64,000 nucleotides of DNA, from the NCBI RefSeq assembly GCF_023806125.1, contig NZ_JAMSKT010000003.1, positions 1 to 64,000 on the forward strand, in the 5' to 3' direction. Below, piece by piece: positions 52,878 to 61,771 of the stretch. Below the pieces are notes generated by a model. That model searched no databases. It worked only from the letters and a program-made list of their open reading frames with translations, and was not told the DNA's origin. Position numbers and translations under genes: made by a program. This stretch comes from Clostridium caldaquaticum. Lineage in GTDB: Bacteria > Bacillota > Clostridia > Clostridiales > Clostridiaceae. The number at the start of each line of letters is the position of its first letter. The stretch's first letter is position 1.

Positions 52878-54389
52878 TTATTTTACATTGTTTGCTGCAG
52901 CCCATTCATCAAGCTGTTTCTGCTTTGCAGCTATAACCTTGTCAATACCTGCTGCTTTTAGTTTTTGAATAAATTCTGGATATGTCTTGTCAGGATCAAC
53001 AGTACCTGACTCTAATCCAAGTTTATACTGAGTCCAAACGTTTGAAAGTGCTGCAATCTCAGTCTTTACAGAAGTCGCATCGTAAGTAAAGCCAAAAGCT
53101 TTTGATATTGAAGCTGAATCATTGAATTTCTTTGTCTGCTCCCTAATGTCAGCAGGATTTCCCTGCCATACTTTTGAAAGGAACTCATTACCAAACATCC
53201 AAGAAGTATTTAAATAATAACCTGAATTCTTCTCAGAAACACCTGATGGGAATCCAATAGTTCCGTCTGATTTCTTTTCATAATGCTTTCCTTCAATACC
53301 CCATGCAAATAAATTCTGCACTTCAGCATCTGTATACATTAAGTTGAGTAATTGAACAGATTTATCAGGAGTTTTAGCTGCATTTGGTACTACCCATGAA
53401 AACACTGCACTTCCAGCCATTGGTTTAGCAAATTCTATAACAGTCATTTCATAACCATTTTGTGCTGATTCCTGTTGTGCTATACCAGGCTTTGTTGCAC
53501 TGAAATAACCTAAAGCTTTACCAGATTTTACAAGTGTATGTTGATCTTCTTTAGCGTATGCTACATCTTTCATCACGTAGCCTTTTTGATACCAGTCCCT
53601 CATAGTTTTAAGTAAATCTTTGTATTCCTGTGTTTCAAACATATTTACAACCTTAAGCTCCTGGCCGTAATTCATAAGTACACCAAAATAATCGCTAAGC
53701 CAGTCTATACTTGAACCAAGAACTGATTCCGCAAAACCAATACCTTGAGATCCATAAGTAAGAGGATATAAATTTGGCTCTTTTTCCTTTATTATTTTAA
53801 AAATATTGCCTAAATCTGCAAAGCTCTTAACCTGAGTTGTATCTATATTATATTTATCTATAATGTCTTTACGAATAATTAATCCATTTCCTCCTGCCAT
53901 GTCACACAACGGTCTTACCCCATATATCTTACCGTTAACATAATTTGACTTTAGATATCTTCCTAAATTATCTTTTATACCTTGTCCATATTTATCAAGC
54001 AGCGGTCCTATTTCCTGTACCTTCTTTTGAGCAACTAAACTCTGATAAGTGTTAGGGAATGTAAGCAATAAGTCGATTTTTTCATTACTTGCAAGCATTA
54101 CGTTATACTGCTGCATAGCTGCACCAAAATTTATAGGCATAAGCTTAACTTTTACATTAATTTTAGGTGTAACTACTTTATTAAGTGCTTCTTCCACCAA
54201 TGCCTGATCCGCTGGCTGAGGACCTGTAGTTAAGAATACTACTGTTAATTCTGTAGGTGCTTCCTGACTTGTCTTATTTTTTGAGTTGTCTGCAGATGTT
54301 CCTGATGAACTCTTATTTCCACAAGCTGAAAAAGTCATCATTGCAGATAGTGCCAATGCTAAAATGCTGGTGATTTTAGTTTTCTTCAT
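52878..54389 (-). CDS. Extracellular solute-binding lipoprotein, LplA type
   Basis: 503 residues. The lipobox is TFSACG near residue 18-23, followed by a Ser/Lys-rich linker. The body matches large oligosaccharide-binding proteins (QQYNVMLASNEKIDLLLTFPN, YGVRPLCDMAGGNGLIIRKDI). The start at 54389 (MKKTKITS) has GGGGG upstream, while a frame open 65 codons further runs through a hairpin cassette and the end of the regulator gene. It feeds the LplB/LplC pair. Substrate likely released by the neighbouring hydrolases. Confidence 0.92.
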   Translation of the reverse strand: MKKTKITSILALALSAMMTFSACGNKSSSGTSADNSKNKTSQEAPTELTVVFLTTGPQPADQALVEEALNKVVTPKINVKVKLMPINFGAAMQQYNVMLASNEKIDLLLTFPNTYQSLVAQKKVQEIGPLLDKYGQGIKDNLGRYLKSNYVNGKIYGVRPLCDMAGGNGLIIRKDIIDKYNIDTTQVKSFADLGNIFKIIKEKEPNLYPLTYGSQGIGFAESVLGSSIDWLSDYFGVLMNYGQELKVVNMFETQEYKDLLKTMRDWYQKGYVMKDVAYAKEDQHTLVKSGKALGYFSATKPGIAQQESAQNGYEMTVIEFAKPMAGSAVFSWVVPNAAKTPDKSVQLLNLMYTDAEVQNLFAWGIEGKHYEKKSDGTIGFPSGVSEKNSGYYLNTSWMFGNEFLSKVWQGNPADIREQTKKFNDSASISKAFGFTYDATSVKTEIAALSNVWTQYKLGLESGTVDPDKTYPEFIQKLKAAGIDKVIAAKQKQLDEWAAANNVK

Positions 54390-54395
54390 TTTAAT

Positions 54396-54438
54396 CCCCC
54401 TTAAAATTTTTAGCACATGAAGATTATTAATCTTCATG
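54396..54438 (-). repeat. Diverged single copy of the hairpin plus ribosome-site cassette
   Basis: In the sense direction arms CATGAAGATT and AATCTTCATG with a 3-base loop (54416-54438), then TGCTAAAAATTTTAAGGGGG and the ATG at 54389. Stem length (10 bp), 23-base hairpin size and GTGCT after the stem match the arrays at 28557 and 61662. The stem changes are paired. Confidence 0.6.
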
Positions 54439-54461
54439 TCCATTGATTTTTTATACTTTAA

Positions 54462-54477
54462 ATGTTTACAATCACAT
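54462..54477 (-). promoter_or_regulatory. Weak cre-like site upstream of the LplA-type gene
   Basis: The minus strand reads ATGTGATTGTAAACAT, two mismatches from the cre consensus including the central CG. It lies in the likely promoter region. Three ACTTTT units (54516, 54529, 54538; plus strand) upstream may be regulator sites. Confidence 0.35.
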
Positions 54478-54552
54478 TTTAATCCTTTTCTTAAATATAC
54501 ACTGCTCCAAATAAAACTTTTAATTTGCACTTTTGAAACTTTTCGGACTATT

Positions 54553-56151
54553 CTAATTTTTCGCTGTATTTTTTCTATAATCAACAGGGGAAATGCCTAA
54601 AGCTTTTCTGAACATCCTTGAAAAATGAGAAAAATTTGTATATCCAACCTGTGCAGCTATTGAGCTTACTGGCATATTTGACTTTGATAAAAGTTCTTTT
54701 GCTACTTTTAAACGTTCCTTCTGAATATATTCAGATAGTGGTATACCTGTTTCTTTTTTAAAAATACGTGCTAAATATATTGGATTTAAGTAAACCTGGT
54801 CTGCAATATATTCTCTTGTCAATTCCTTATCGATATTTAACTTAATGAAACTTTTCACCTTGCCGACTAAAGACTTGGATTTTTCAATTTCAGCTACGTA
54901 GGATAAGGCTTTTTCTATTCCGTATTCTGCAAACTTAATCATATGTGCAATTGAGCGTGTAGCCTTGTTGTATAATTCTGCAGACTGATTATCACTATAA
55001 AGCATATGAGCCAGTACTCCTTTTCCTTTTAAATAAGAATGGAGTACCTGTATAAAATCCTGCTGAAACTGATACAATACATTTGCATTAACTTCTTTAG
55101 AGTTAGTAAGTTCTTTCATAAAAACATAAATTTCTTCAAGCACCAGGTCTTTTTTTCCGCTTTCAAGCATTGGCAGCCACATGCCCATATCAGGCAGTCT
55201 GATATCTTGTGACACTTCTCTTTTTTCATCAAGAGAAAATACTTTGTTAGTAAAAATAACATTATTTTTATCAAGTTCCAGCAGTTTGTTAACTGTTTCA
55301 AATAATTCATGATTGCTGATACGGCTTCCCAGATAACAGGATAAATCACAGCCTAAGTATTTGCTGCACTCTGTTATATATTTTTTGCAGTCCTCCTTAA
55401 GTAAACTTAAATCCTTATCTTCAAATTCGTCCAGATAAATAAGGATAAGCACTGTTTCTTTATCAAGCTCAAGAGTGATGCCGTTACTTTCTTCCTTTAA
55501 TATTAAATTTTGAGCAATATTTCCTATTGCAAATTCCATAAGCTTTTCATCTCTCATATTCATTTCTCTATTCCAATTTTGAACTTTTACAAGTATTGGA
55601 ATAACATTCATATCCTCAAGTCCTGGAAAATTAATTTCTAAAGCCGCTTTTCTTATTTCTTCATGGGTGGAAGGTATTGTCTGATTAATTATATCAAGCC
55701 AAAAACGTTCTATTATAAGAGGCTGATGCTTAACCCACAGCTTGCTGAAACGGCTATGCTGAAGCTGTTCATTAGCCATTTTAATTTTTTCCATTGCTTT
55801 AACTACTACTTTTTCTAATTCCTCTGGCATTGCCGGCTTTAGTATATAGTCAAGACTTCCAAGTTGTATAGCCTTGATGGAATAATTAAAATCAGCATGG
55901 CAGGTTATGAATATGCACTCAGTTTTCGGGAAATTTTCACGAACCCATTCAAGTAGTTCAATTCCGCTGCCTTGCGGCATCTCTATATCACAAAACATTA
56001 AATCAATTGAATTATTTAAGAATAATTCTTTTGCCTGACGTATATTATTAGCCTCAAAAATCTCTGTAATACCTAATTTATAAAAATCTACAGTTGATTT
56101 TATTCCCTCAATTTCTAATTTTTCATCATCTACAATAATTAAATTAGCCAT
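54553..56151 (-). CDS. YesN-type response regulator with AraC DNA-binding domain
   Basis: 532 residues. Receiver phospho-Asp is in LMFCDIEMPQG near 55, Lys in YILKPAMPEE near 107. Middle region of about 300 residues is unassigned. The C-terminal AraC domain has TREYIADQVYLNPIYLARIFKKE and VSSIAAQVGYTNFSHFSRMF. Partner of the kinase just upstream (gap of 16 bases). The promoter of the binding protein gene lies in the 160 bases after its stop. Confidence 0.93.
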   Translation of the reverse strand: MANLIIVDDEKLEIEGIKSTVDFYKLGITEIFEANNIRQAKELFLNNSIDLMFCDIEMPQGSGIELLEWVRENFPKTECIFITCHADFNYSIKAIQLGSLDYILKPAMPEELEKVVVKAMEKIKMANEQLQHSRFSKLWVKHQPLIIERFWLDIINQTIPSTHEEIRKAALEINFPGLEDMNVIPILVKVQNWNREMNMRDEKLMEFAIGNIAQNLILKEESNGITLELDKETVLILIYLDEFEDKDLSLLKEDCKKYITECSKYLGCDLSCYLGSRISNHELFETVNKLLELDKNNVIFTNKVFSLDEKREVSQDIRLPDMGMWLPMLESGKKDLVLEEIYVFMKELTNSKEVNANVLYQFQQDFIQVLHSYLKGKGVLAHMLYSDNQSAELYNKATRSIAHMIKFAEYGIEKALSYVAEIEKSKSLVGKVKSFIKLNIDKELTREYIADQVYLNPIYLARIFKKETGIPLSEYIQKERLKVAKELLSKSNMPVSSIAAQVGYTNFSHFSRMFRKALGISPVDYRKNTAKN

Positions 56152-56167
56152 AATATCACCTTCTTCA

Positions 56168-57907
56168 TTATATCTCAGGCTGCAGCGGAAGCGTTATTTT
56201 AATAATTGCACCCTTTTGATTACCGTTTGAAAATTCAATACTTGCACTTCCCTTGTATAAAAGCTGCAGTCTTCTCTGCACATTCCAAATTCCGATATGC
56301 TCTCCATCCTTGCTTATAACTCGTTGCCCTGCTTGTATTTGTTTTAAAATTTCTTCAGGAAATCCTTTTCCTGTATCTTGTATAATAATTTCAAGTTTAT
56401 CCTGTCCTTTTTCCTTTACAAAATCTGCTTTAATTAAAATATGCAGAGGCTCGTCCAATGTTACAGCATATTTTATAGAGTTTTCCACAAAATTTTGTAT
56501 AATAAGGGGCGGCACAGGAGTATTCAGTATAAATTCCGGTACCTCTATATTATAATTAAGGCTTTCAGGAAACCTTAATTCCTGTATGTGAATATAGTTT
56601 TTAACATGCTTAAGCTCATCTTTTAAAAAAACAAAGCCGGAGTTTTCTCTGAACATATATCGAAAATATTGAAGCAGACAAAGAGCCATCTCCTTAATTA
56701 GCTCATATTTTCCTGTTTGAGCCATTCTATAAATAATGTTTAGAGAATTTAAAAAAAAGTGAGGATTTACCTGCAGCTGTAAATGCTTCAGCTCCGCCTT
56801 CTGTTTACTTAGCTGCTCTTCATATATACTAATTTTCAAATCATGTATTTGATCAACCATTTTATTAAAAGTATCATAGGCTATCTGAAACTCATCTGAA
56901 GTTTTATAGTTTTTAATACGTACTTCAATATTACCATCTCTTATCTTTTTCATAGCAGTCATCATACGATTTATTGGAATTAAAACAACTTTACGAAGAA
57001 ATACTAAGCATAATGGAAGTAAAAGTATTGAAGCAAAAGCGATAATGTTAATAATATTTTTAAGATAAGGAAGCTTCTCTAGAATTTCTTCATCAGGTAT
57101 AACTGCTACCAGATTAAAATCTCCTTTAGTTGAGTTTTCTCCTACAACAATATACTTGTTTTTATCTCCTGTTATATAGTAATTCTGTAAATCTCCAGTT
57201 AAATCTATATCTATATTGTTAGTTTCAACGGAGCTTGCCATAATTGTTCCTTCGCTGCTAGTTAAAGCAGATTTTCCCCCTTCACCAAGATTAATTAATC
57301 CTAATGGAATTAAAAGCCTTTTAGTATTTACCCAGGCTCCTATATAAGAATCCCCTGCTTTAAATATTTTAATTAAATAAAATTGCCCGTCTATTTTGAC
57401 AGGAGTCCATTTTTTTACATTTAAATCATCAGATTGAGTACTTTTATCTAATAAATTAATAATATATTTTTTTACTATTTCACGTTCTTCAAAATCATTT
57501 TTATAATTAAGTGCATACAAGAATTCTTTGCTGATTGTATTATAAACAAAAACAACATCTATTGCCTTATAAGAACCAATATTTTCCGAAAGCCTGTTAG
57601 ATACTTTTATTTGAGCCAATGACCTGTAATTTGGGTCAATATCTGCCCCTATGAGCTTTAAATCATTATCAAGTGCTGCCATGTATGCCATATTTTCATC
57701 TGCAGCATCAAGGCTGTCATCTATCTGTCTCATATATAAAGTTAATAAATTCTTATAAGATTCAGCTACCTGATTGTGTATAACTTTAATTGAATAAATG
57801 TTATTATAAATAAGCAGAAATATCAAAGGCAGCAATACTGCAAAAACACCTGCTGTTAGTTTAAAACTGATAGAATTTAAAGGAATCTTTGAAATAAACT
57901 TTCTCAT
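56168..57907 (-). CDS. YesM-type sensor histidine kinase
   Basis: 579 residues. A helix near 13-35 and one near 283-306 flank an extracytoplasmic sensor domain. A HAMP-like segment follows. The phospho-acceptor is LQVNPHFFLNSLN near 374-386; N-box IQNFVENSIKYAV and DTGKGFPEE, then GIWNVQRRL mark the ATPase. The second regulator is next in the same operon. Ligand is unknown, probably the oligosaccharide carried by the LplA-type protein. Confidence 0.93.
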   Translation of the reverse strand: MRKFISKIPLNSISFKLTAGVFAVLLPLIFLLIYNNIYSIKVIHNQVAESYKNLLTLYMRQIDDSLDAADENMAYMAALDNDLKLIGADIDPNYRSLAQIKVSNRLSENIGSYKAIDVVFVYNTISKEFLYALNYKNDFEEREIVKKYIINLLDKSTQSDDLNVKKWTPVKIDGQFYLIKIFKAGDSYIGAWVNTKRLLIPLGLINLGEGGKSALTSSEGTIMASSVETNNIDIDLTGDLQNYYITGDKNKYIVVGENSTKGDFNLVAVIPDEEILEKLPYLKNIINIIAFASILLLPLCLVFLRKVVLIPINRMMTAMKKIRDGNIEVRIKNYKTSDEFQIAYDTFNKMVDQIHDLKISIYEEQLSKQKAELKHLQLQVNPHFFLNSLNIIYRMAQTGKYELIKEMALCLLQYFRYMFRENSGFVFLKDELKHVKNYIHIQELRFPESLNYNIEVPEFILNTPVPPLIIQNFVENSIKYAVTLDEPLHILIKADFVKEKGQDKLEIIIQDTGKGFPEEILKQIQAGQRVISKDGEHIGIWNVQRRLQLLYKGSASIEFSNGNQKGAIIKITLPLQPEI

Positions 57908-58041
57908 AGCTTCTGTTCTCCCTTAATTTTTAATAAATTTACAAAACGTTTTCTCGATTTATTATAACATTTATAAAAATCTATAAATAGTTCTAAGTCT
58001 CAAATACTGTATAAGTATAACAAACTTCTTTATAATTATAA

Positions 58042-58074
58042 AGCGGACATAGATTATACACATCCTTGTCCGCT
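58042..58074 (-). terminator. Terminator after the acyl operon
   Basis: AGCGGACA and TGTCCGCT form an 8-bp GC-rich stem, then TTATAATTAT on the minus strand. It lies 45 bases after the membrane protein gene and before the sensor kinase gene. No ribosome-rich or coding feature was seen elsewhere in 57908-58117. Confidence 0.55.
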
Positions 58075-58117
58075 GATTATTAATAGAAAATTTATTTCAA
58101 AGAAACCTTCCGTTATT

Positions 58118-58795
58118 TTATGCATTCAGTTCTACTGCTGATTTTTGTGCACCCTTTTTAGAAACAGCTACTAAAATTCCAAGCAATACAGACAGGAATG
58201 CTGAAGCTAAAACTCTGTACTGAGGAGGTAGCAGGAACACAATAGTATGACATGGTATCCAGATTAAAGTACATGTTTTTAGCCAGGAAAAGCTTACTAA
58301 TGTATACCAGTCAATTCTGTCTACCATTTCTTTTACTGTAAATTTATTGCCATTTTTCTCAATTTTCAAATCAATATATAAATCTCCAAACTTATGGTAT
58401 ATATACAGCATCGGCCCGAAAGTCAGATTCATTATGGTGCTACCGAAAAATGCCTGTGCAAACTTTGAGCCTGCAAAAGGAAGTCTTCCTAAAGATTGGG
58501 CTACACCTGCACCAGCAGTAAATACAGTAAATACTAAAGTAATAGCCATGCCTAAAATTCCCCATACCACTGCCTTGGCAATAAATCCTTTTGGCAATAT
58601 CCATTCACCTTTTAGTATTCTTACTCCAAGAAGGTCACCCATTGTAGCCAGTATAAAAAACTTAACAAATCCTCCTATATAGGGATGTGCTTCAGTTACA
58701 GCTATAAAAACAGTACGAGCTGCAGGAACTACTAAAACTAGTATCCAGAGCAGTAATACAAATCCCCATAGAAAATCTCCTTTTTTATTATTCAT
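58118..58795 (-). CDS. Membrane protein, weakly Mpv17/PMP22-like
   Basis: 225 residues with about five hydrophobic segments. The C-terminal WIPCHTIVFLLPPQYRVLAS resembles the W-x-P...P-x-x-x-R end of Mpv17/PMP22 proteins. The match is weak. It is the last gene of the operon and starts just two bases before the kinase stop (58798), with AAGGAG inside the kinase end, so it is coupled to it. A role in moving an acid or other substrate is a guess. Confidence 0.6.
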   Translation of the reverse strand: MNNKKGDFLWGFVLLLWILVLVVPAARTVFIAVTEAHPYIGGFVKFFILATMGDLLGVRILKGEWILPKGFIAKAVVWGILGMAITLVFTVFTAGAGVAQSLGRLPFAGSKFAQAFFGSTIMNLTFGPMLYIYHKFGDLYIDLKIEKNGNKFTVKEMVDRIDWYTLVSFSWLKTCTLIWIPCHTIVFLLPPQYRVLASAFLSVLLGILVAVSKKGAQKSAVELNA

Positions 58796-58797
58796 TT

Positions 58798-59901
58798 TTA
58801 ACACTCCTTTTTATACCCAGTCCAAACAGGTTTACCAGTATAGGTTTTAATTTCTTCTGTACCTTTTAAAGCTCGTTCTGCTCCTGCAGCCATAGCTTCC
58901 ATTTCAAACTCACCTGGATATGCAGTAACTGGTGCAATAAAAGAACATGCCTCTGTAATTGTTTGAACTAAACCTTTATTATGAGCCATGCCTCCACCCA
59001 GCAAAATGCCATCCACCTTTCCATGAAGAACTGCTGCCATAGAGCCGATTTGTTTTATTATCTGGTAAATCATAGCGTCCCATATAAGTTTAGCGTAGGA
59101 GTCTCCTTTACTTGCCATTTCAATAACCTCAATAGCATCAGAGGTACCAAGATGGTCAACAAAACCACCTGTCTTTGTGCATTTTTCAAGCATTTCCTTC
59201 TGGCTGTACTTACCGCTGAAGCATAATCTGATAAGCTGATCAGCAGGTACTGCACCTGCTCTTGTAGGTGCCATAGGTCCTTCTCCACCAACAATATCAT
59301 TACCATCAATCATTCTGCCCATGCGGTGTGCAGCCACTGACACCCCGCCGCCAATATGACATACTATGAAATTACAGTCAGTATATTTTTTACCTATAGC
59401 TTCTGCATGACGCTGAGCGGTTTCTTTCTGATTTAGCGCATGAATGTGACTTGTACGATTGATTTCTTTAATACCTGTTACTCTGGCTACTTCCTCAAAT
59501 TCATCTACATCTGGCGGATTTACAACAAAAGCCTGCCCGCCATATTGCTCACAAAATTCATTTGCCAGAAGGCTCCCTAGATTTGCAGGGTGCAATACAC
59601 CATTTGCACAATTTGCAGCGTGATTGAGCATTATGTCATTAACTGCATAAACTCCGCCTTCCATAGAAAGAAGTCCTCCTCCACGCCCAACAAAAGCATC
59701 ACAGCCATCTAAACTAATATTCTCTTCTTCTAAAATATTAATAATAGTCTGTTTCCTGTAAGGCAGCTGTTCTGACAGATTTTTATATTTCGCAAGTTCT
59801 GATGCTTCATGTTTAACATTTTTTATAAATATGCATCTATCATTATTAAAAAGAGCAATTTTTGTTGATGTTGATCCAGGATTAATTGCAAAAATCTTCA
59901 T
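58798..59901 (-). CDS. buk: Butyrate kinase-type short-chain acid kinase
   Basis: 367 residues of the acetate/butyrate kinase (ASKHA) family. The start INPGSTSTKIALF, the middle HIGGGVSVAAHRMGRMID and GPMAPTRAGAVP fit butyrate kinase better than acetate kinase. It interconverts acyl phosphate + ADP and acid + ATP. In the usual butyrate pathway it works with Ptb; here it sits with an acyl carrier protein. It starts 14 bases after the phosphotransacylase stop. Confidence 0.9.
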   Translation of the reverse strand: MKIFAINPGSTSTKIALFNNDRCIFIKNVKHEASELAKYKNLSEQLPYRKQTIINILEEENISLDGCDAFVGRGGGLLSMEGGVYAVNDIMLNHAANCANGVLHPANLGSLLANEFCEQYGGQAFVVNPPDVDEFEEVARVTGIKEINRTSHIHALNQKETAQRHAEAIGKKYTDCNFIVCHIGGGVSVAAHRMGRMIDGNDIVGGEGPMAPTRAGAVPADQLIRLCFSGKYSQKEMLEKCTKTGGFVDHLGTSDAIEVIEMASKGDSYAKLIWDAMIYQIIKQIGSMAAVLHGKVDGILLGGGMAHNKGLVQTITEACSFIAPVTAYPGEFEMEAMAAGAERALKGTEEIKTYTGKPVWTGYKKEC

Positions 59902-59915
59902 ATAATAGCTCCTCC

Positions 59916-60920
59916 CTATTTCTTTTCTGCTGCAGCACGGATTATTAGCATAGCTACATTGCCAAGCATTTCCTCAACTGGTGCACTACGTGAAAAATCG
60001 CATACAGGCTGTTTAAAACCTTGTAAAATAGGTCCATACGCATTAGCATGACCGAAAATCTGTATCAGCTTAACGCCAATGTTTCCTGCATGTAAATTTG
60101 GGAATATAAGCACGTTAGCTTTTCCGGCTACATCACTTTCTCTCGGTACTTTCTTAGCTGCCACCTTTGGAAGAAGAGCTGAATCCAACTGAAATTCACC
60201 ATCACATTTTATATCCGGACGCTTTTCGTGTACAATTTTAATCGCTTCACGAATTACTTCTATGCTCTCATGCTCTGCACTTCCGCAAGTAGAGAAAGCA
60301 AGCATAGCAACACGAGGCTCCCATCCAAGTAAGGTGCTTACTGTATTAGCTGATGCAATAGCTATTCCTGCCAAATCTTTTGCATCAGGCTGTGCAGTAA
60401 TAGCACAGTCAGCCACCCCAAACATCTGACCCTCTGAACCTAGAAAACCAGGTACATCTGCAATACCCAGGCTTGATGGGCTTTCTACTCCCTCCATGAG
60501 ACCAACAATACTCATAGCCTCGAATACTACATCTCCTGTTGAATATTCTTTACCAGCAGCTACGCAATCAACTTTACCGAGTTTTAACAAAAACATAGCA
60601 CAGCGAACTGCATCTTTTATTTTACGTATTACTGCCTTTTCGCTGAAATCGTCAAACTTGGAGCAGTATTCATAAGCCAAAGCAGCTTTAGCTTCTTCAT
60701 TTGTATTATCAAAGTAAGTAAATCCCTCAGTGGACACATTATTCTGTGCAGCAAGAGTTTCAATCTCCGCCTGATTACCTACTAATAACGGATAACCGAT
60801 TCCTGTTAATACAACTTGTTCTGCGGTGCGTAAAATATCTACATTTAACGCCTCTGGGAAAGCTACTCTTTGCGGAGACTGCTTTGCCCTTTTAGTCATT
60901 TCTTGAATAAATTGGTTCAT
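59916..60920 (-). CDS. Phosphate acyltransferase of the Pta/Ptb family
   Basis: 334 residues. Family features are RVAFPEALNVDILRTA near the start and NVLIFPNLHAGNIGVKLIQ and GPILQGFKQPVCDFSRS near the end. The family transfers an acyl group between CoA (or another thiol) and phosphate. The usual DLSRG reads DFSRS. Length and the VAFPE start are nearer Pta; the partner kinase is nearer Buk, so acetyl, butyryl or another acyl is open. GGAGG with AATACA upstream matches the tail of the repeat cassette. Confidence 0.85.
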   Translation of the reverse strand: MNQFIQEMTKRAKQSPQRVAFPEALNVDILRTAEQVVLTGIGYPLLVGNQAEIETLAAQNNVSTEGFTYFDNTNEEAKAALAYEYCSKFDDFSEKAVIRKIKDAVRCAMFLLKLGKVDCVAAGKEYSTGDVVFEAMSIVGLMEGVESPSSLGIADVPGFLGSEGQMFGVADCAITAQPDAKDLAGIAIASANTVSTLLGWEPRVAMLAFSTCGSAEHESIEVIREAIKIVHEKRPDIKCDGEFQLDSALLPKVAAKKVPRESDVAGKANVLIFPNLHAGNIGVKLIQIFGHANAYGPILQGFKQPVCDFSRSAPVEEMLGNVAMLIIRAAAEKK

Positions 60921-60947
60921 AATTATACCTCCTGTATTTCATTTAAT

Positions 60948-61325
60948 TCAGGTGCTCGTTACACAAAATGCTATAGCATAATCTTTATCATAAGAAAGGC
61001 TTAACATGATTTGCTGTATCCCTTTTTCCTCTGCTGCCTTTTTCATATTGCCATGCAGCCTTACATAAGGTGCTCCATTATCACTATTTAAAATTTCTAT
61101 TTCATTCCAGTGTTTAAGCCTATCAGGGTAAGTATTAAGTGCCTTAAACACTGCTTCTTTTGCCGCAAACCTCATACAAAAATATATGTGCGGAACATCA
61201 TTAAGTGCACCCAGGCGCTGTTCTTCCTCGGTAAAGGTTTTGCAGAAAAATGGATCATCGAATTTTAAAAATTGTCTGCTTAGTGTGCTCATATGCAGAA
61301 TGTCTGTACCGATGCCAACTATCAT
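60948..61325 (-). CDS. acpS: Holo-[acyl-carrier-protein] synthase-type phosphopantetheinyl transferase
   Basis: 125 residues, the AcpS size. Metal-site residues are Asp 8 in VGIGTDIL and Glu 57 in RFAAKEAVFKAL. The end ISLSYDKDYAIAFC fits the family. It attaches phosphopantetheine to the Ser of an acyl carrier protein, most likely the one encoded just upstream. The ATG at 61325 is chosen because AGGAAGGTG precedes it by six bases; a GTG inside that site opens the longer frame. A dedicated AcpS next to a lone ACP is unusual. Confidence 0.9.
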   Translation of the reverse strand: MIVGIGTDILHMSTLSRQFLKFDDPFFCKTFTEEEQRLGALNDVPHIYFCMRFAAKEAVFKALNTYPDRLKHWNEIEILNSDNGAPYVRLHGNMKKAAEEKGIQQIMLSLSYDKDYAIAFCVTST

Positions 61326-61350
61326 TGTTTTCACCTTCCTTTTATAAAAT

Positions 61351-61399
61351 GACGGGAACCTTTTAAGCAGCCTATAAGGTGCATCAGGGTTCCCGCCGT
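61351..61399 (-). promoter_or_regulatory. Intercistronic stem between acyl carrier protein and acpS
   Basis: On the minus strand GGCGGGAACC and GGTTCCCGTC form a 10-bp stem with one wobble; the loop holds GCACC and GGCTGC. No T run follows, so this may be a processing or stability element that sets ACP above AcpS. Confidence 0.5.
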
Positions 61400-61414
61400 T
61401 ACTTTTAACTTGTA

Positions 61415-61654
61415 TTATTCTTCCATTAACTCTACTACATAATCAGCTGCTTCGCCTAAAGTCTTACATCTCTTAAAACCCATATATGGTACTTCCAAAT
61501 CAAATTCATCCTCTAAAGCAGTTGTAATTTGGGAGATGTGACCTGATTTAGCATTAACTTCTGCAAAAGTAGTATCAGCACTTAATTCGCTAGCGTCCTT
61601 TCCCCATAAATAAGCTCCACGCTCAATTATTTTTGCTAAAACTTTTTCTCTCAT
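61415..61654 (-). CDS. Stand-alone acyl carrier protein with atypical KSG site
   Basis: 79 residues. The fold pattern of ACP is clear (TALEDEFDLEVP, then ADYVVELMEE), but the phosphopantetheine Ser appears as Ser 37 in AKSGHISQI, instead of the usual DSL. It starts MREKVLAK at ATG 61654, set by GGAGG seven bases upstream; that site ends a cassette array and the frame is open through it. The pairing with acpS and Pta/Buk-type enzymes suggests a carrier for a short acyl group, not fatty acid synthesis. Confidence 0.85.
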   Translation of the reverse strand: MREKVLAKIIERGAYLWGKDASELSADTTFAEVNAKSGHISQITTALEDEFDLEVPYMGFKRCKTLGEAADYVVELMEE

Positions 61655-61661
61655 TTTTTTC

Positions 61662-61769
61662 CCTCCTGTATTCCTTTCTCGCACATAACAATTATCAATT
61701 GTTATGCCTCCTGTATTCCTTTTAAGCACGTAAAGATTATCAATCTTTACGCCTCATATATTCTTTGAT
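61662..61769 (-). repeat. Hairpin plus ribosome-site cassette array, two units
   Basis: In the sense direction hairpin 1 has arms CGTAAAGATT/AATCTTTACG (61729-61751) and hairpin 2 CATAACAATT/AATTGTTATG (61684-61706); both are followed by TGC and AAAGGAATACAGGAGG. A degenerate GAATATATGAGG opens the array. Length, order and SD-to-ATG spacing (7) equal those of the array at 28557. Arm changes are compensatory. Confidence 0.85.
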
Positions 61770-61771
61770 TA

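Noticed and set aside
54390-54584. 65-residue N-terminal extension of the LplA-type lipoprotein
   Set aside because: The extension would remove the lipoprotein signal from the N-terminus. The start with GGGGG upstream gives a perfect signal peptide and lipobox.
60921-60947. Cassette copy ahead of the phosphotransacylase gene
   Set aside because: Only the tail AATACAGGAGG is present; no hairpin precedes it. It may be a remnant but cannot be told from a normal ribosome site.
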